Shown here piece after piece: positions 42,358 through 52,110 of a stretch of 64,000 bases of DNA. The notes under the pieces are model-generated. The model was not told the DNA's origin, did not search any database, and was given only the letters and a program-made list of their open reading frames with translations. Positions within the stretch are counted from its first letter, which is position 1; each line of letters starts with the position of its first letter. Source of the stretch: Plantactinospora soyae. GTDB taxonomy: Bacteria > Actinomycetota > Actinomycetes > Mycobacteriales > Micromonosporaceae. Both the position numbers and the translations under genes were made by a program. The DNA lies in contig NZ_JADBEB010000001.1 of assembly GCF_014874095.1 (NCBI RefSeq), positions 744,001-808,000 of the forward strand. Reading direction: 5' to 3'.

Positions 42358-43428
42358 TCAGGCGACCAGGCCGGCGCGGAAGCCCGCCGCCACGGCGTGC
42401 GCGCGGTCCCGGGCCCCGAGCTTGCGGAACAACCGGCGGGCGTGGGTCTTCACGGTGTCCTCGGAGACGAAGAGTTCCCGGCCGATCTCCGCGTTGCTCT
42501 TTCCGTCGGCCATCCCGACCAGCACCTGCATCTCGCGCTCGGTCAGCACCGGGCGGCGGGCCGGTACGGCCCGTCCGGGCTCGGGCCGTTCCCCGGCCGG
42601 CCGGCGATCGGCGCCCGGCGCCTCCGGTACGGTGCCGCCGGGCGTGGCCGGGCCGGCGGTCCCGCGCGCCCCCGGTGCCTGCCCCTGGCCGTCCGGCGTA
42701 CCCGGGTCGGTCGAGGTGTCCGGATCGTCACCGCGCTGGGCCGGCACGACCGCCGGTCCGGCCGGCTGGTCGCTGGCGGCACCGGCGGCGACGCCGCGCG
42801 AGCCCGGGTCGTCCGGTCGGCGGCCACCCGGGGTGGCCTCCGCCGACGAGGGCCGTCCCACGGTCGATCCCGCACCCGCGCCGGCCGGGCTGGGCCCGCC
42901 GCCAGGTCCGGTCGGCGCCCGCACCGCACTGCCCAGGCGCTGACCGCCCGCCGGCTGGGTACCGGTGTCGCCGAGTTCGCCGGTCCGGCCCGGTCCGAGC
43001 GGGCCGCCGCCGGCCAGCGTTCCGCCACCGGCCAGGGTGCCCCCACCCCGGCTGGCCCGGCCGGCGGCCCCGAGCAGCAGGATCGCCTTCGCCACCACGC
43101 TGACCAGGTCGTGGTCGCCGCCCTGGATCAGTCCCCGGGCACCGGCGGCGATGGTCGCGGCGGCCACCCCGGGATCCTCCGCGCCGAGCAGCAAAATCGC
43201 CGCGCCCGGCGACCGGGCCAGCACCCGTCGGGTGAACCCGACGCTGTCCGGGCGGGTCAGCGCGGTGTCGGCGAGCACCACGTCCGCCGGGCGCTCGGCG
43301 AGTCGGAGCATGGCCTCGGGATCGGACACCGCGGTACGGACGGCGGCGGCCAATCCGAGCCGGGCTGCCGCGGCCGCGACGTTCTGCGCCGCGAGCGGCG
43401 TCCGGACGCAGACAAGAACGGTACGCAC
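42358..43428 (-). CDS. bldM: BldM-like LuxR-type regulator with degenerate receiver and long disordered linker
   Basis: This 356-residue protein has a C-terminal LuxR helix-turn-helix (294-356) whose sequence NAEIGRELFVSEDTVKTHAR and RKLGARDRAHAVAAGFR is nearly that of BldM of Streptomyces. The N-terminal receiver-like domain (1-120) keeps Asp54 (LADTAL) but replaces the acidic pair by Val-Arg (VLVCVRTP) and lacks the conserved Lys, so conventional phosphorylation is unlikely. Residues ~122-293 are a Gly/Pro/Ala-rich low-complexity insert absent from BldM (~200 aa). It is divergent from whiD, exactly as bldM is next to whiD in Streptomyces. The start is GTG 43428 behind GGAGAGGAG. Confidence 0.82.
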   Translation of the reverse strand: MRTVLVCVRTPLAAQNVAAAAARLGLAAAVRTAVSDPEAMLRLAERPADVVLADTALTRPDSVGFTRRVLARSPGAAILLLGAEDPGVAAATIAAGARGLIQGGDHDLVSVVAKAILLLGAAGRASRGGGTLAGGGTLAGGGPLGPGRTGELGDTGTQPAGGQRLGSAVRAPTGPGGGPSPAGAGAGSTVGRPSSAEATPGGRRPDDPGSRGVAAGAASDQPAGPAVVPAQRGDDPDTSTDPGTPDGQGQAPGARGTAGPATPGGTVPEAPGADRRPAGERPEPGRAVPARRPVLTEREMQVLVGMADGKSNAEIGRELFVSEDTVKTHARRLFRKLGARDRAHAVAAGFRAGLVA

Positions 43429-43478
43429 GGTGGTCTCCTCTCCGGAACGAGCAGACCACGGCGGTGAATGATCATGAT

Positions 43479-43541
43479 GAGTTTCCACGGATGAACTACA
43501 AACTTTTTGGACGATTCGCCCCACCGATCGAGTTTCCCGGA
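43479..43541. promoter_or_regulatory. Direct repeats in the bldM-whiD intergenic region
   Basis: GAGTTTCCACGGA (43479-43491) and GAGTTTCCCGGA (43530-43541) are 51 bp apart, about five helical turns, in the 257-bp region between the divergent developmental regulators. The spacing suggests cooperative binding by a regulator. The rest of this region holds no gene. Confidence 0.35.
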
Positions 43542-43685
43542 ATAACTCACCGATGAAGTACGTGTGAGCCGTCGACGCCCGGGGTACCGGAGCCGAAGGT
43601 CGGAAACGGTGCGCCTGCGCGGCCCGCCGCCCGGATCCCGACCGGTCGAAGAGATCATGCGGCGCCGCGCGGGAGGAAGGTGCTG

Positions 43686-44072
43686 ATGTCGAACGTACGC
43701 AGACTGCCCGGACCCATCGTCGATCTGTGGGAGTGGCAGCGGCTCGGTGCCTGTCGAGGACGCGACAGCGCCCAGTTCTTCCATCCCGAGGGCGAACGAG
43801 GATCGTCCCGGAACCGTCGCGAGGCGGATGCCAAGTCGGTCTGCCGGGCCTGCCCGGTCCGGGCCGAGTGCGCCGCCCACGCCCTCGCCGTCCGTGAGCC
43901 GTACGGGGTGTGGGGCGGTTTCAGCGAATCCGAGCGGCTCCGGCTGCTCGCCGTCGGCTGGGAGGACCTGGCCGACCGTCGACAGAGTCGGGTGGACATC
44001 GCCCGGCTGGAGGCTCGGCTCGGTCGCCCGCACAAGTCCGCGGTACCGGCCCAGCGCTCGTCGGCCGCCTGA
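43686..44072 (+). CDS. whiD: WhiB-family [4Fe-4S] regulator WhiD/WhiB3
   Basis: This 128-residue protein is a Wbl iron-sulphur regulator. The four cluster ligands are Cys23, Cys53, Cys56 and Cys62 (CRACPVRAEC), followed by the GVWGG turn (74-78) that contacts sigma factor. The N-terminus LPGPIVDLWEWQ and FFHPEGERG match WhiD of Streptomyces and WhiB3 of Mycobacterium, and synteny next to the bldM-like gene and near groEL1 supports this. ATG 43686 follows GGAGG by nine bases. WhiD acts late in sporulation, WhiB3 in redox homeostasis. The C-terminal tail is Arg-rich and may contact DNA. Confidence 0.95.
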   Translation: MSNVRRLPGPIVDLWEWQRLGACRGRDSAQFFHPEGERGSSRNRREADAKSVCRACPVRAECAAHALAVREPYGVWGGFSESERLRLLAVGWEDLADRRQSRVDIARLEARLGRPHKSAVPAQRSSAA

Positions 44073-44160
44073 CCCGCTGGGCCGGGCGCCGATCCGGCCC
44101 GCGTACGCGACCTCCCTGGCCGGTCGAAGGCTCCCGCCCAGCCCTCGCCGGCGCCGCTGC

Positions 44161-45960
44161 TCAGTTCACCGTCACCGGTACGGTGTGCCAGCCGGTGGCA
44201 CCGTCGGGATCGATCCGGCGGGCCTGCCCGGTCTGCACCGCGCCGGTGGCGTCGGTCGCCCGTACCCGCAGGGTGTGCTCGCCCGACGTCGCCGCCCACT
44301 GCCAGGACCACTGCACCCAGGTGTCGGCGCCCACCGTCGGCGCCAGGGTCGCCGGCTCCCAGTCGCCATCGTCGACCCGTACCTCCACGCCCCGGATGCC
44401 CACGTGCTGGGCCCAGGCGACCCCGGCGACGGTCACCGGCCCGGCGGCCAGCGTCCGTCGGGCCCGTGGCGTGTCGATCCTCGACTGGGTCTTGATCGGT
44501 CCCTGGGCCGCCCAGCCCCGGGGCACCCAGTACGCGTCGAAGTCCGCGAAGCTGGTCAGCTCCAGTTCGACGATCCACTTGCACGCCGACACGTAGCCGT
44601 ACAGCCCGGGTACCACCACCCGGACCGGGAAGCCGTGTTCGATCGGCAGCGGTACGCCGTTCATCCCGACGGCCAGCATCGCGTCACGGCCGTCGGTGAG
44701 CACGCTGGTCGGGCTGCCGCAGGTCCAGCCGTCCACCGCACGGGCCACCACCTGATCCGCCCCGTCCAGCGGCCCGGCCTCGGCCAGCAGCGGCCCGAGC
44801 GGCACCCCGAGCCAGCGGGCGTTGCCGATCAACTCGCCGCCGACCTCGTTCGAGACGCAGGCGAGGGTGATGTGGCGTTCGATCATCGGCCGGGCGAGCA
44901 GGTCGGCGTAGCTGAGCGTGATCGGGTTCCGTACCCGGCCGTGGATCCGCAGCCGCCACTGCTCCGGGTCGACCTGCGGTACGACCAGTGCGGTGTCGAT
45001 CCGGTAGAAGTTCCGGTTCGGTGTGACGTACGGCGCCAGTTGCGGCACCGCGAGTTCGACGCCGGCCGGTAGCGGCGGGGCCGGGCTGGCCGGTACCGGC
45101 AACTCGATCGCCGCGCGGGCGGCGGAGACACCGCGTCGGGTCGACAGCCACCGCCCACCGAACCCGGCGACCGCCGCGACGCCGAGCGCGGCGCCGACCC
45201 CGGTCAGGAACCGCCGCCGGGCCACCGGGTCGACGGGTCCGAAGACCGGCGCGGCCGGATTCTCCACAGGTCCGGGCACCGGGCTGTCAACGCGGCCCGG
45301 CACCGGCACCGGTCCCGCAGGCGAGGACGGGGACGCGGACGGGAGCGCGGACGGGAGCTGCGACGAGGACGGCGGCTGCGGCGACGGCGGGAGCTGCGGC
45401 GAGGACGAGGCCTGCGGCGGGGGCGGGAGCTGCGGCGTGGCCGAACGGTCGGCGGGGCCGGGCAGTGGCGGTCCGACCAGCGACGTGCCGAGCGGCCCGG
45501 CGAGGAGCAGCCGGAGCAGCCAGGCGGCGAGGGCGGCGCCGATCAGCGACGGCAGGGCGGCGGTCGGGCCGGCGCCGGGCCGGGTCAGCGCGGCCGCGAC
45601 CCCGAGCACCCCGAAGAGGCCGATTCCGGCGTATCCCAGCCGGAGCGACCGGACCGCGACCAGCCCGACGAGCGCGGCGAACCCGCCCAGCAGCACCGCC
45701 GTGCCGATCAGCAGGGCGATCTTGTCGTAGACGTAGAAGACGTCCGTGGCGAACCGCTTGAGCGGCCCGGGCGCGAGGTCCACCACGGCACCGCCGACCG
45801 CGATCAGTGGCGCGGAGCGCGATCCGGTCAGCACCGCCACGGCCTCGGCCACCCCGATGGCCACGGCCGCGGCCGCCACCCCGGCGAGCGCGCCGAACCT
45901 GCGCGGCGCGGTCGTGCGCCATCCCGACACCGTCGTTCCCGAACCAGACGTCACCCTCAC
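44161..45960 (-). CDS. Membrane-anchored molybdopterin-dependent oxidoreductase (sulphite oxidase/YedY fold)
   Basis: This 599-residue protein has four to five N-terminal membrane helices (~20-155), a Pro/Ser-rich low-complexity linker (~165-240), a Tat-like RRRFLTGVGAALGVAAV segment, then the Mo-binding domain (~310-500) and a C-terminal Mo-co dimerisation domain. The molybdenum-coordinating cysteine is in LACVSNEVGGE; GFPVRVVVPGLYGYVSACKW is also conserved. The Mo domain is therefore extracytoplasmic. The substrate is unknown; relatives reduce sulphoxides or nitrate or oxidise sulphite. GTG 45960 lacks a clear ribosome site, so the start may be a few codons off. Confidence 0.9.
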   Translation of the reverse strand: MRVTSGSGTTVSGWRTTAPRRFGALAGVAAAAVAIGVAEAVAVLTGSRSAPLIAVGGAVVDLAPGPLKRFATDVFYVYDKIALLIGTAVLLGGFAALVGLVAVRSLRLGYAGIGLFGVLGVAAALTRPGAGPTAALPSLIGAALAAWLLRLLLAGPLGTSLVGPPLPGPADRSATPQLPPPPQASSSPQLPPSPQPPSSSQLPSALPSASPSSPAGPVPVPGRVDSPVPGPVENPAAPVFGPVDPVARRRFLTGVGAALGVAAVAGFGGRWLSTRRGVSAARAAIELPVPASPAPPLPAGVELAVPQLAPYVTPNRNFYRIDTALVVPQVDPEQWRLRIHGRVRNPITLSYADLLARPMIERHITLACVSNEVGGELIGNARWLGVPLGPLLAEAGPLDGADQVVARAVDGWTCGSPTSVLTDGRDAMLAVGMNGVPLPIEHGFPVRVVVPGLYGYVSACKWIVELELTSFADFDAYWVPRGWAAQGPIKTQSRIDTPRARRTLAAGPVTVAGVAWAQHVGIRGVEVRVDDGDWEPATLAPTVGADTWVQWSWQWAATSGEHTLRVRATDATGAVQTGQARRIDPDGATGWHTVPVTVN

Positions 45961-46009
45961 CGGACCAGTGTGGCCGGCCGTGGTCTCGACCCGGTAGCGC
46001 AGGTCAGCG

Positions 46010-46125
46010 CTTCGTGATCACCTTCGGGCGGCTTCCGGCCCAGAACCGGGCCGGAAACACGAAGATCCGCGTGAGCCGGGTACTTCTGGCGTCGTACCCG
46101 CCAGTCGAACCCGCTCACGCGGATC
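46010..46125. repeat. Cluster of nested inverted repeats downstream of groEL
   Basis: CTTCGTG (46010-46016) pairs with CACGAAG (46058-46064) around an inner perfect hairpin TTCCGGCCC/GGGCCGGAA (46033-46056). Immediately next, 46064-46125 is a near-perfect ~28-bp inverted repeat with arms starting GATCCGCGTGAGC and ending CTGGCG, and a 7-nt loop. The cluster fills most of the 214-bp gap between groEL and the molybdoenzyme gene and could end the groE transcript or be a small dispersed palindromic element. Confidence 0.75.
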
Positions 46126-46174
46126 TCGCGTTTGACCAGGCGGTCCCGGCTACCAGGAGCCGGAACCGGGTGGA

Positions 46175-47818
<1,644 letters not shown>

Positions 47819-47839
47819 TTACAGGGTCCCTTCACGCAG

Positions 47840-47876
47840 CGCTGCCCCGGCCCGGCAGGGCCGGTCCGGGGCAGCG
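47840..47876 (-). repeat. Intercistronic hairpin between groES and groEL
   Basis: CGCTGCCCCGG (47840-47850) and CCGGGGCAGCG (47866-47876) form a perfect 11-bp stem. It may act as an RNA-processing or partial termination site that adjusts the GroES:GroEL ratio. Confidence 0.65.
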
Positions 47877-47893
47877 TCACTGAATCAGTCAGA

Positions 47894-48208
47894 TCACTTC
47901 TCGATGACAGCGAGGACGTCGCGGGCGGAGAGCACCAGGTACTCCTCGCCGGCGTACTTGACCTCGGTGCCGCCGTACTTCGAGTAGAGGACCGTGTCGC
48001 CGACCTTGACGTCGACCGGGATCCGGTTTCCGTCGTCGTCGAAACGGCCGGGGCCGACAGCGAGGACAGTGCCCTCCTGCGGCTTCTCCTTGGCGGTGTC
48101 GGGGATCACGATGCCCGACGCCGTGGTCGTCTCAGCCTCATTCGCCTGGACCAGAATCCGGTCCTCGAGCGGCTTGATCGCAACCTTGGTCGCGGTAGTC
48201 ACGGGCAT
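47894..48208 (-). CDS. groS: Co-chaperonin GroES
   Basis: This 104-residue Hsp10 caps GroEL. It contains [38 protein letters not shown], the mobile-loop region and [21 protein letters not shown] lies two bases before the ATG at 48208 and eight bases before an in-frame GTG at 48202, so translation may start at either; the family usually has the shorter or equal N-terminus. It heads the groES-groEL1 operon and is preceded by two CIRCE elements and a good promoter. Confidence 0.98.
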   Translation of the reverse strand: MPVTTATKVAIKPLEDRILVQANEAETTTASGIVIPDTAKEKPQEGTVLAVGPGRFDDDGNRIPVDVKVGDTVLYSKYGGTEVKYAGEEYLVLSARDVLAVIEK

Positions 48209-48341
48209 ACCCTCCTGGGGTATTGGGTTCTTTACCGGCCGGCGAGCCGACCAGCGTCAATCTGCCACATGCCACCGGGCGGGACCGTCGTCGCGGGTGC
48301 CGGTCCGCCTGGCGTTCAGCTCCCGGACACGGGCCCGAAAG

Positions 48342-48368
48342 CTGGCACCCTCGGTTTGAGAGTGCTAA
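48342..48368 (-). promoter_or_regulatory. CIRCE element (degenerate), HrcA operator of groES
   Basis: CTGGCACCC-N9-GAGTGCTAA matches the consensus TTAGCACTC-N9-GAGTGCTAA with one perfect arm and exact 9-bp spacing. It lies just downstream of the predicted transcription start. Confidence 0.75.
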
Positions 48369-48372
48369 CCGC

Positions 48373-48402
48373 AGGTTATGCCGGCGGCTAGCACTCCGTC
48401 AA
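48373..48402 (-). promoter_or_regulatory. groES promoter between the CIRCE elements
   Basis: On the minus strand TTGACG (48397-48402) and TAACCT (48373-48378) are 18 bp apart. The -35 falls within the spacer of the distal CIRCE element and the start point near 48366 falls in the proximal one, so HrcA bound at either would occlude polymerase. Confidence 0.75.
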
Positions 48403-48414
48403 GGAGAGTGCCAA
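48388..48414 (-). promoter_or_regulatory. CIRCE element (strong), HrcA operator of groES
   Basis: CTAGCACTC-N9-GAGTGCCAA differs from the consensus at only two positions and has the exact 9-bp spacer. It overlaps the -35 region of the groES promoter. Two CIRCE sites before groES are also known in Streptomyces. Confidence 0.92.
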
Positions 48415-48456
48415 CCCGACACGCCTGCCCGGGGTACCGGTGGGCACAATGCAGCG

Positions 48457-49782
48457 GTGGATTCCGACCAGCTCGCCGCGCTGCGTACCCCGGCGGGGGT
48501 GACCGCACTGGAAGCGGCCGGGAAGGTGGCCGGCGGCGACCCGCTGGTCGCGGCCGCCGCGCTGCGGTCGGCCGGGATACCGGCCGGGTTGGCCGCCGCC
48601 GCGCTGACCCAGGCCGAGCTGCGGCGCCGCGCGACAGCCAAGTTCGGCCCGGACGCCGCCGGGATGTTCTTCACCCGGGCCGGCCTGGAGCAGGCCACCC
48701 GGTCCGTGGTCGCGGACCGCCGGGCCGCCCGGCTGCGTGCCGCCGGGGCGCGCACGCTGGCCGACCTGGGTTGCGGCCTCGGCGCGGACGCGATCGCCGC
48801 CGCCCGGGCCGGCATCCGGGTGTACGGCGTGGAGGCCGACCCGGTCACCGCCGCGATGGCCGCCGCGAACGCCGGGGCGACCGGGCTGGCCGACCGGTTC
48901 ACGGTGAGCCTCGGCGACGCCACCCGGTTCGACGTCACCGACTCCGACGGTGGACCGGTCGACGCGGTGTTCTGCGATCCGGCCCGACGGCGGGCCGGCA
49001 CCGGTCGCCGGGTGTTCGACCCGGCCGCCTACTCCCCGCCCTGGAACTTCCTGCTCGGTCTCGCCGACCGGATCCCCCGGACGGTGTTCAAGGTCGCCCC
49101 CGGGATCGACCACGCGCTGCTGCCGCCCGGCGCCGAGGGCGAGTGGGTGAGCGTCGGCGGCGACCTGGTCGAGGCGACCGTCTGGTGCGGTCCGCTCGCC
49201 GCCGCGCCGCGCCGGGCCACCCTGCTGACCGGGTCGGCGGCGCACGAACTGACCGGCACCGGCACCGTACGCGCGCCGGTCGGCCCGCTCCGGCGTTACC
49301 TGTACGACCCGGACGGCGCCGTGGTCCGGTCCCACCTGGTCGCCGAGTTCGCCGCGACGGTCGACGGCACCCTCGCCGACCCGGACATCGCCTACGTCTA
49401 CGCCGACTCCGCCCGGCCGACCCCGTTCGCCCGGTGCCTGGAGATCGTCGACTCGCTCCCCTTCTCGCTCAAGCGGCTCCGCACCCTGCTGCGCGGGCTC
49501 GGCATCGGCCGGGTCGAGATCCTGAAACGCGGTTCCGCGCTGGAGCCGGAGCGACTCCGTCGTGACCTGCGGCTGACCGGGACCGAACCGATCAGCCTGG
49601 TGCTGACCCGGATCGCCGACGCACCCGTGGTGCTGCTCTGCCGCCCCGTACCCGCACCCGGCCCGGGTACGCCCGACACCGGTCCGGCCGGAGCACCGCC
49701 GGGCGTGGGTACGGCCGGAGCACCGCCGGACGCCGGTACGGCCGGAGCACCGCCCGGCGCCGGTTCGGCCGAGCGGCGATAG
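48457..49782 (+). CDS. Class I SAM-dependent methyltransferase with THUMP-like C-terminal domain
   Basis: This 441-residue protein has a helical N-terminus, the SAM-binding motif ADLGCGLGADAIAAARAG (~104-121), the acidic loop VYGVEADP, and CDPARRRAGTGRR in place of the catalytic NPPY/DPPY motif, as in the conserved THUMP-like family. It is probably an RNA methyltransferase, but the target is not known. The C-terminal ~40 residues are repeats of GTAGAPP(G/D)A. GTG 48457 lies seven bases after a -10-like CACAAT, so the mRNA may be leaderless. It is divergent from groES; the next gene (ybaK) is 9 bp downstream. Confidence 0.85.
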   Translation: MDSDQLAALRTPAGVTALEAAGKVAGGDPLVAAAALRSAGIPAGLAAAALTQAELRRRATAKFGPDAAGMFFTRAGLEQATRSVVADRRAARLRAAGARTLADLGCGLGADAIAAARAGIRVYGVEADPVTAAMAAANAGATGLADRFTVSLGDATRFDVTDSDGGPVDAVFCDPARRRAGTGRRVFDPAAYSPPWNFLLGLADRIPRTVFKVAPGIDHALLPPGAEGEWVSVGGDLVEATVWCGPLAAAPRRATLLTGSAAHELTGTGTVRAPVGPLRRYLYDPDGAVVRSHLVAEFAATVDGTLADPDIAYVYADSARPTPFARCLEIVDSLPFSLKRLRTLLRGLGIGRVEILKRGSALEPERLRRDLRLTGTEPISLVLTRIADAPVVLLCRPVPAPGPGTPDTGPAGAPPGVGTAGAPPDAGTAGAPPGAGSAERR

Positions 49783-49791
49783 GGTGCGAGG

Positions 49792-50271
49792 GTGGCGGGC
49801 AGGGGAACACCGGCGACGGCGCTGCTGGCGCGGCAGCGCGTACCGCACACCCTGCATCCGTACGACGTCGCGCCGGACACGCCCAACTACGGTGCCGAGG
49901 TGGCCGCCGCGCTCGGCGTACCTCCGGAACGGGTCTTCAAGTCGCTCGTCGCCGCCGTCGACGGCGTACTGACCGTGGCGGTCGTACCGGTCACCGGGGA
50001 ACTGGACCTCAAGACGCTGGCGACGGCAGTGGGCGGCAAGCGGGCGACACTGGCCGACCGGACCCTCGCCGAGCGGACCACCGGCTATGTGCGCGGCGGC
50101 ATCAGCCCGCTCGGCCAGCGCAAGACACTGCCCACGGTGGTGGACGCCTCCGCCGAACGCTTTCCGACGATCTACGTCTCGGCCGGCCGCCGGGGTCTGC
50201 AACTCGAACTCGACCCGGCGGACCTGATCCGGCTCACCACCGCCACCACCGCACCACTCGCCGCACCCTGA
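49792..50271 (+). CDS. ybaK: YbaK-type Cys-tRNA(Pro)/Cys-tRNA(Cys) deacylase
   Basis: This 159-residue protein matches the YbaK/EbsC family of trans-editing enzymes that hydrolyse cysteine from mischarged tRNA-Pro. Conserved features include GVPPERVFKSLVA, with the catalytic Lys of the family (here FKSL), AVVPVTGELDLKTLA, and GYVRGGISPLGQRKTLPTVV. It starts at GTG 49792 with AGGGTGCGAGG just upstream and follows the methyltransferase gene by 9 bp, so the two are likely co-transcribed. Length is normal. Confidence 0.95.
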   Translation: MAGRGTPATALLARQRVPHTLHPYDVAPDTPNYGAEVAAALGVPPERVFKSLVAAVDGVLTVAVVPVTGELDLKTLATAVGGKRATLADRTLAERTTGYVRGGISPLGQRKTLPTVVDASAERFPTIYVSAGRRGLQLELDPADLIRLTTATTAPLAAP

Positions 50272-50282
50272 CCCCCGGCACG

Positions 50283-50440
50283 CCCCGACCCCGCCGGATC
50301 GCGCCTCACCGCCGCCCCGACCCCGCCGGATCGCGCCGCACCGCCGCACCGCACCGCCGCACCGCACCGCCGCACCGCAGCGCCGCACCGCCGCACCGCA
50401 GCGCCGCACCGCCGCACCGCAGCGCCGCACCGCAGCGCCG
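50283..50440. repeat. Low-complexity repeat block between ybaK and the xylose-type operon
   Basis: Two copies of CCCCGACCCCGCCGGATCGC are followed by a run of GCCGCACC, GCACCGCC and GCAGCGCC units to about 50440. No frame is coding. The remainder of the 480-bp gap (to 50751) holds a ROK-type dyad and a promoter candidate. Confidence 0.8.
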
Positions 50441-50554
50441 GCGCGTCGGCGCCAGCCCGCCGGACCGCGCCCTTGTAGCCGGCCCTGGGCTCTTCATCCT
50501 GGTTCGAGGCATCGCTCCCGGACGATGGCGGTACATGACCATCACGTTGCTGAA

Positions 50555-50573
50555 TTGTTATCGGCGACAACAA
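50555..50573. promoter_or_regulatory. Candidate ROK-regulator operator of the xylose-type ABC operon
   Basis: TTGTTATCGGCGACAACAA is a 19-bp inverted repeat with one mismatch between arms, ~180 bp upstream of the binding-protein gene and just upstream of a promoter candidate. The operon ends with a ROK regulator that is the natural binding factor. A second, partial half-site (CACAACAA) lies at ~50630. Confidence 0.55.
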
Positions 50574-50592
50574 ACTCGTGGCCTCGGCAGCC

Positions 50593-50622
50593 TTGCCCCG
50601 TCGACTCCGCGCGCAATACGTT
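50593..50622 (+). promoter_or_regulatory. Candidate promoter of the xylose-type ABC operon
   Basis: TTGCCC (50593-50598), an 18-bp spacer and TACGTT (50617-50622). Transcription would begin near 50629, leaving a ~120-nt leader. Confidence 0.4.
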
Positions 50623-50751
50623 GCCGGACACAACAAAAGTGTGGCGGACCGGTCGCCGCAGCCCACCAGGAACGCCGACCGGACCGTTCGGGTGTACCAC
50701 CGCACCACCCCGATCCGAGACACCACACCCACCCCCGAAAGGACCCGTGCA

Positions 50752-51843
50752 ATGCGCAGAGGGATCCTCACCATCGCCGCCGTGGGCCTGCTGGCCACGG
50801 GCGGCCTCGCCGCGTGCGGCGAGGACTCCGGCAGCGGCGGTGACACCGAGAAGACGCCGAAGATCGGCGTCATTCTTCCGGACAGCGCCTCCTCGGACCG
50901 TTGGGAGACCGCGGACCGCAAGTACCTGCAGGCGGCGTTCGACGCCGCCGGCGTGAAGTCGGTCATCCAGAACGCCCAGGGCGACAAGGCCCAGTTCCAG
51001 ACCATCGCCGACCAGATGATGACCGACGGCGTCAACGTCCTCATGATCGTCAACCTGGACTCCGGCACCGGCAAGGCCGTGCTGGACAAGGCCAAGACCC
51101 AGGGCGTGCTCACCATCGACTACGACCGGCTCACGCTGGGCGGCTCCGCCGAGTACTACGTCAGCTTCGACAACGAGGCCGTCGGCAAGCTGCAGGGCGA
51201 GGGCCTGGTGAAGTGCCTGACCGACAAGAACGCGCAGAAGCCGGTCATCGCCGAACTGAACGGCTCGGAGACCGACAACAACGCCACCCTGTTCAAGAAC
51301 GGCTACGACGGGGTGCTCAAGGCCAAGTACGACTCCGGCGAGTACGTCAAGGGCCCGGACCAGTGGGTGCCCGGTTGGGACAACGCCCAGGCCGGAACCC
51401 TCTTCGAGCAGATGCTGACCCAGCAGAACGGCAAGATCGACGGCGTACTGGCCGCGAACGACGGCCTGGGCAACGCGGTGATCTCCATGCTCAAGAAGAA
51501 CAAGCTCAACGGCAAGGTGCCGGTGACCGGCCAGGACGCGACCGTGCAGGGTCTGCAGAACATCCTCGCCGGTGACCAGTGCATGACCGTCTACAAGGCG
51601 ATCAAGCAGGAGGCCGACGCCGCCGCCGACCTGGCGATCGCGCTGGCCAAGGGCGAGAAGAAGACCACCGACAAGACGGTGCGCGACCCGGAGGGTGGTC
51701 GGGACGTACCGTCGGTGCTGCTCGAACCGAAGGCGATCTACAAGGAGAACGTCAAGGATGTCGTCACCGACGGCTTCGTCACCAAGGACGCACTCTGCGG
51801 CGGAGCCTTCGCCACGCTGTGCACCCAGGCCGGCGTGAGCTGA
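50752..51843 (+). CDS. Sugar ABC transporter substrate-binding lipoprotein (xylose-type)
   Basis: This 363-residue lipoprotein has a signal peptide and lipobox LAAC with Cys22, then a periplasmic-binding-protein-like fold of the family 4 type: IGVILPDSASSDRWETADRK, IADQMMTDGVNVLMIVNLDS, ELNGSETDNNATLFKNGYDG and VLAANDGLGNAVISML. These segments resemble XylF (D-xylose). ATG 50752 has AAAGGA nine bases upstream. It is followed by the ATPase, the permease and a ROK regulator, so the four genes form a self-regulated sugar-uptake unit. Xylose is the likely ligand, not proven. Confidence 0.93.
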   Translation: MRRGILTIAAVGLLATGGLAACGEDSGSGGDTEKTPKIGVILPDSASSDRWETADRKYLQAAFDAAGVKSVIQNAQGDKAQFQTIADQMMTDGVNVLMIVNLDSGTGKAVLDKAKTQGVLTIDYDRLTLGGSAEYYVSFDNEAVGKLQGEGLVKCLTDKNAQKPVIAELNGSETDNNATLFKNGYDGVLKAKYDSGEYVKGPDQWVPGWDNAQAGTLFEQMLTQQNGKIDGVLAANDGLGNAVISMLKKNKLNGKVPVTGQDATVQGLQNILAGDQCMTVYKAIKQEADAAADLAIALAKGEKKTTDKTVRDPEGGRDVPSVLLEPKAIYKENVKDVVTDGFVTKDALCGGAFATLCTQAGVS

Positions 51844-52110
51844 CCCGATCGACGCCTCGGCCCGGCTGGCCCCGCCGACGGCTCCGCCGGTGTGCCGCGA
51901 CGCACCGGTGGCGCCGCCCGGCACCGCCGCCGGACGCGCCGCCCGACACGGAGCGATCCGTGCCGGGCGGCGCACTCGCCCGAAGGACCACTGGACCGGA
52001 CCACGCAATCGGACCACGATCGGATACCCGGTCCTGGCAGGTGCGACGGACCGGTGACCGGACCCCTCGATCGGCCCCCGCGATCGGACACCCGCGTAAA
52101 GGAGACCTCC

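Noticed and set aside
42336-42386. 18-bp direct repeat GGCCGGCGCGGAAGCCCG (42336-42353 and 42369-42386) as an attachment site
   Set aside because: The second copy is within the coding end of the bldM-like gene, the copies are 33 bp apart, and no integrase or mobile gene is nearby; likely a local duplication.
48388-50430. 680-codon open frame on the minus strand
   Set aside because: Antisense of the methyltransferase and ybaK genes; the C-rich repeat at 50283-50440 merely extends it.
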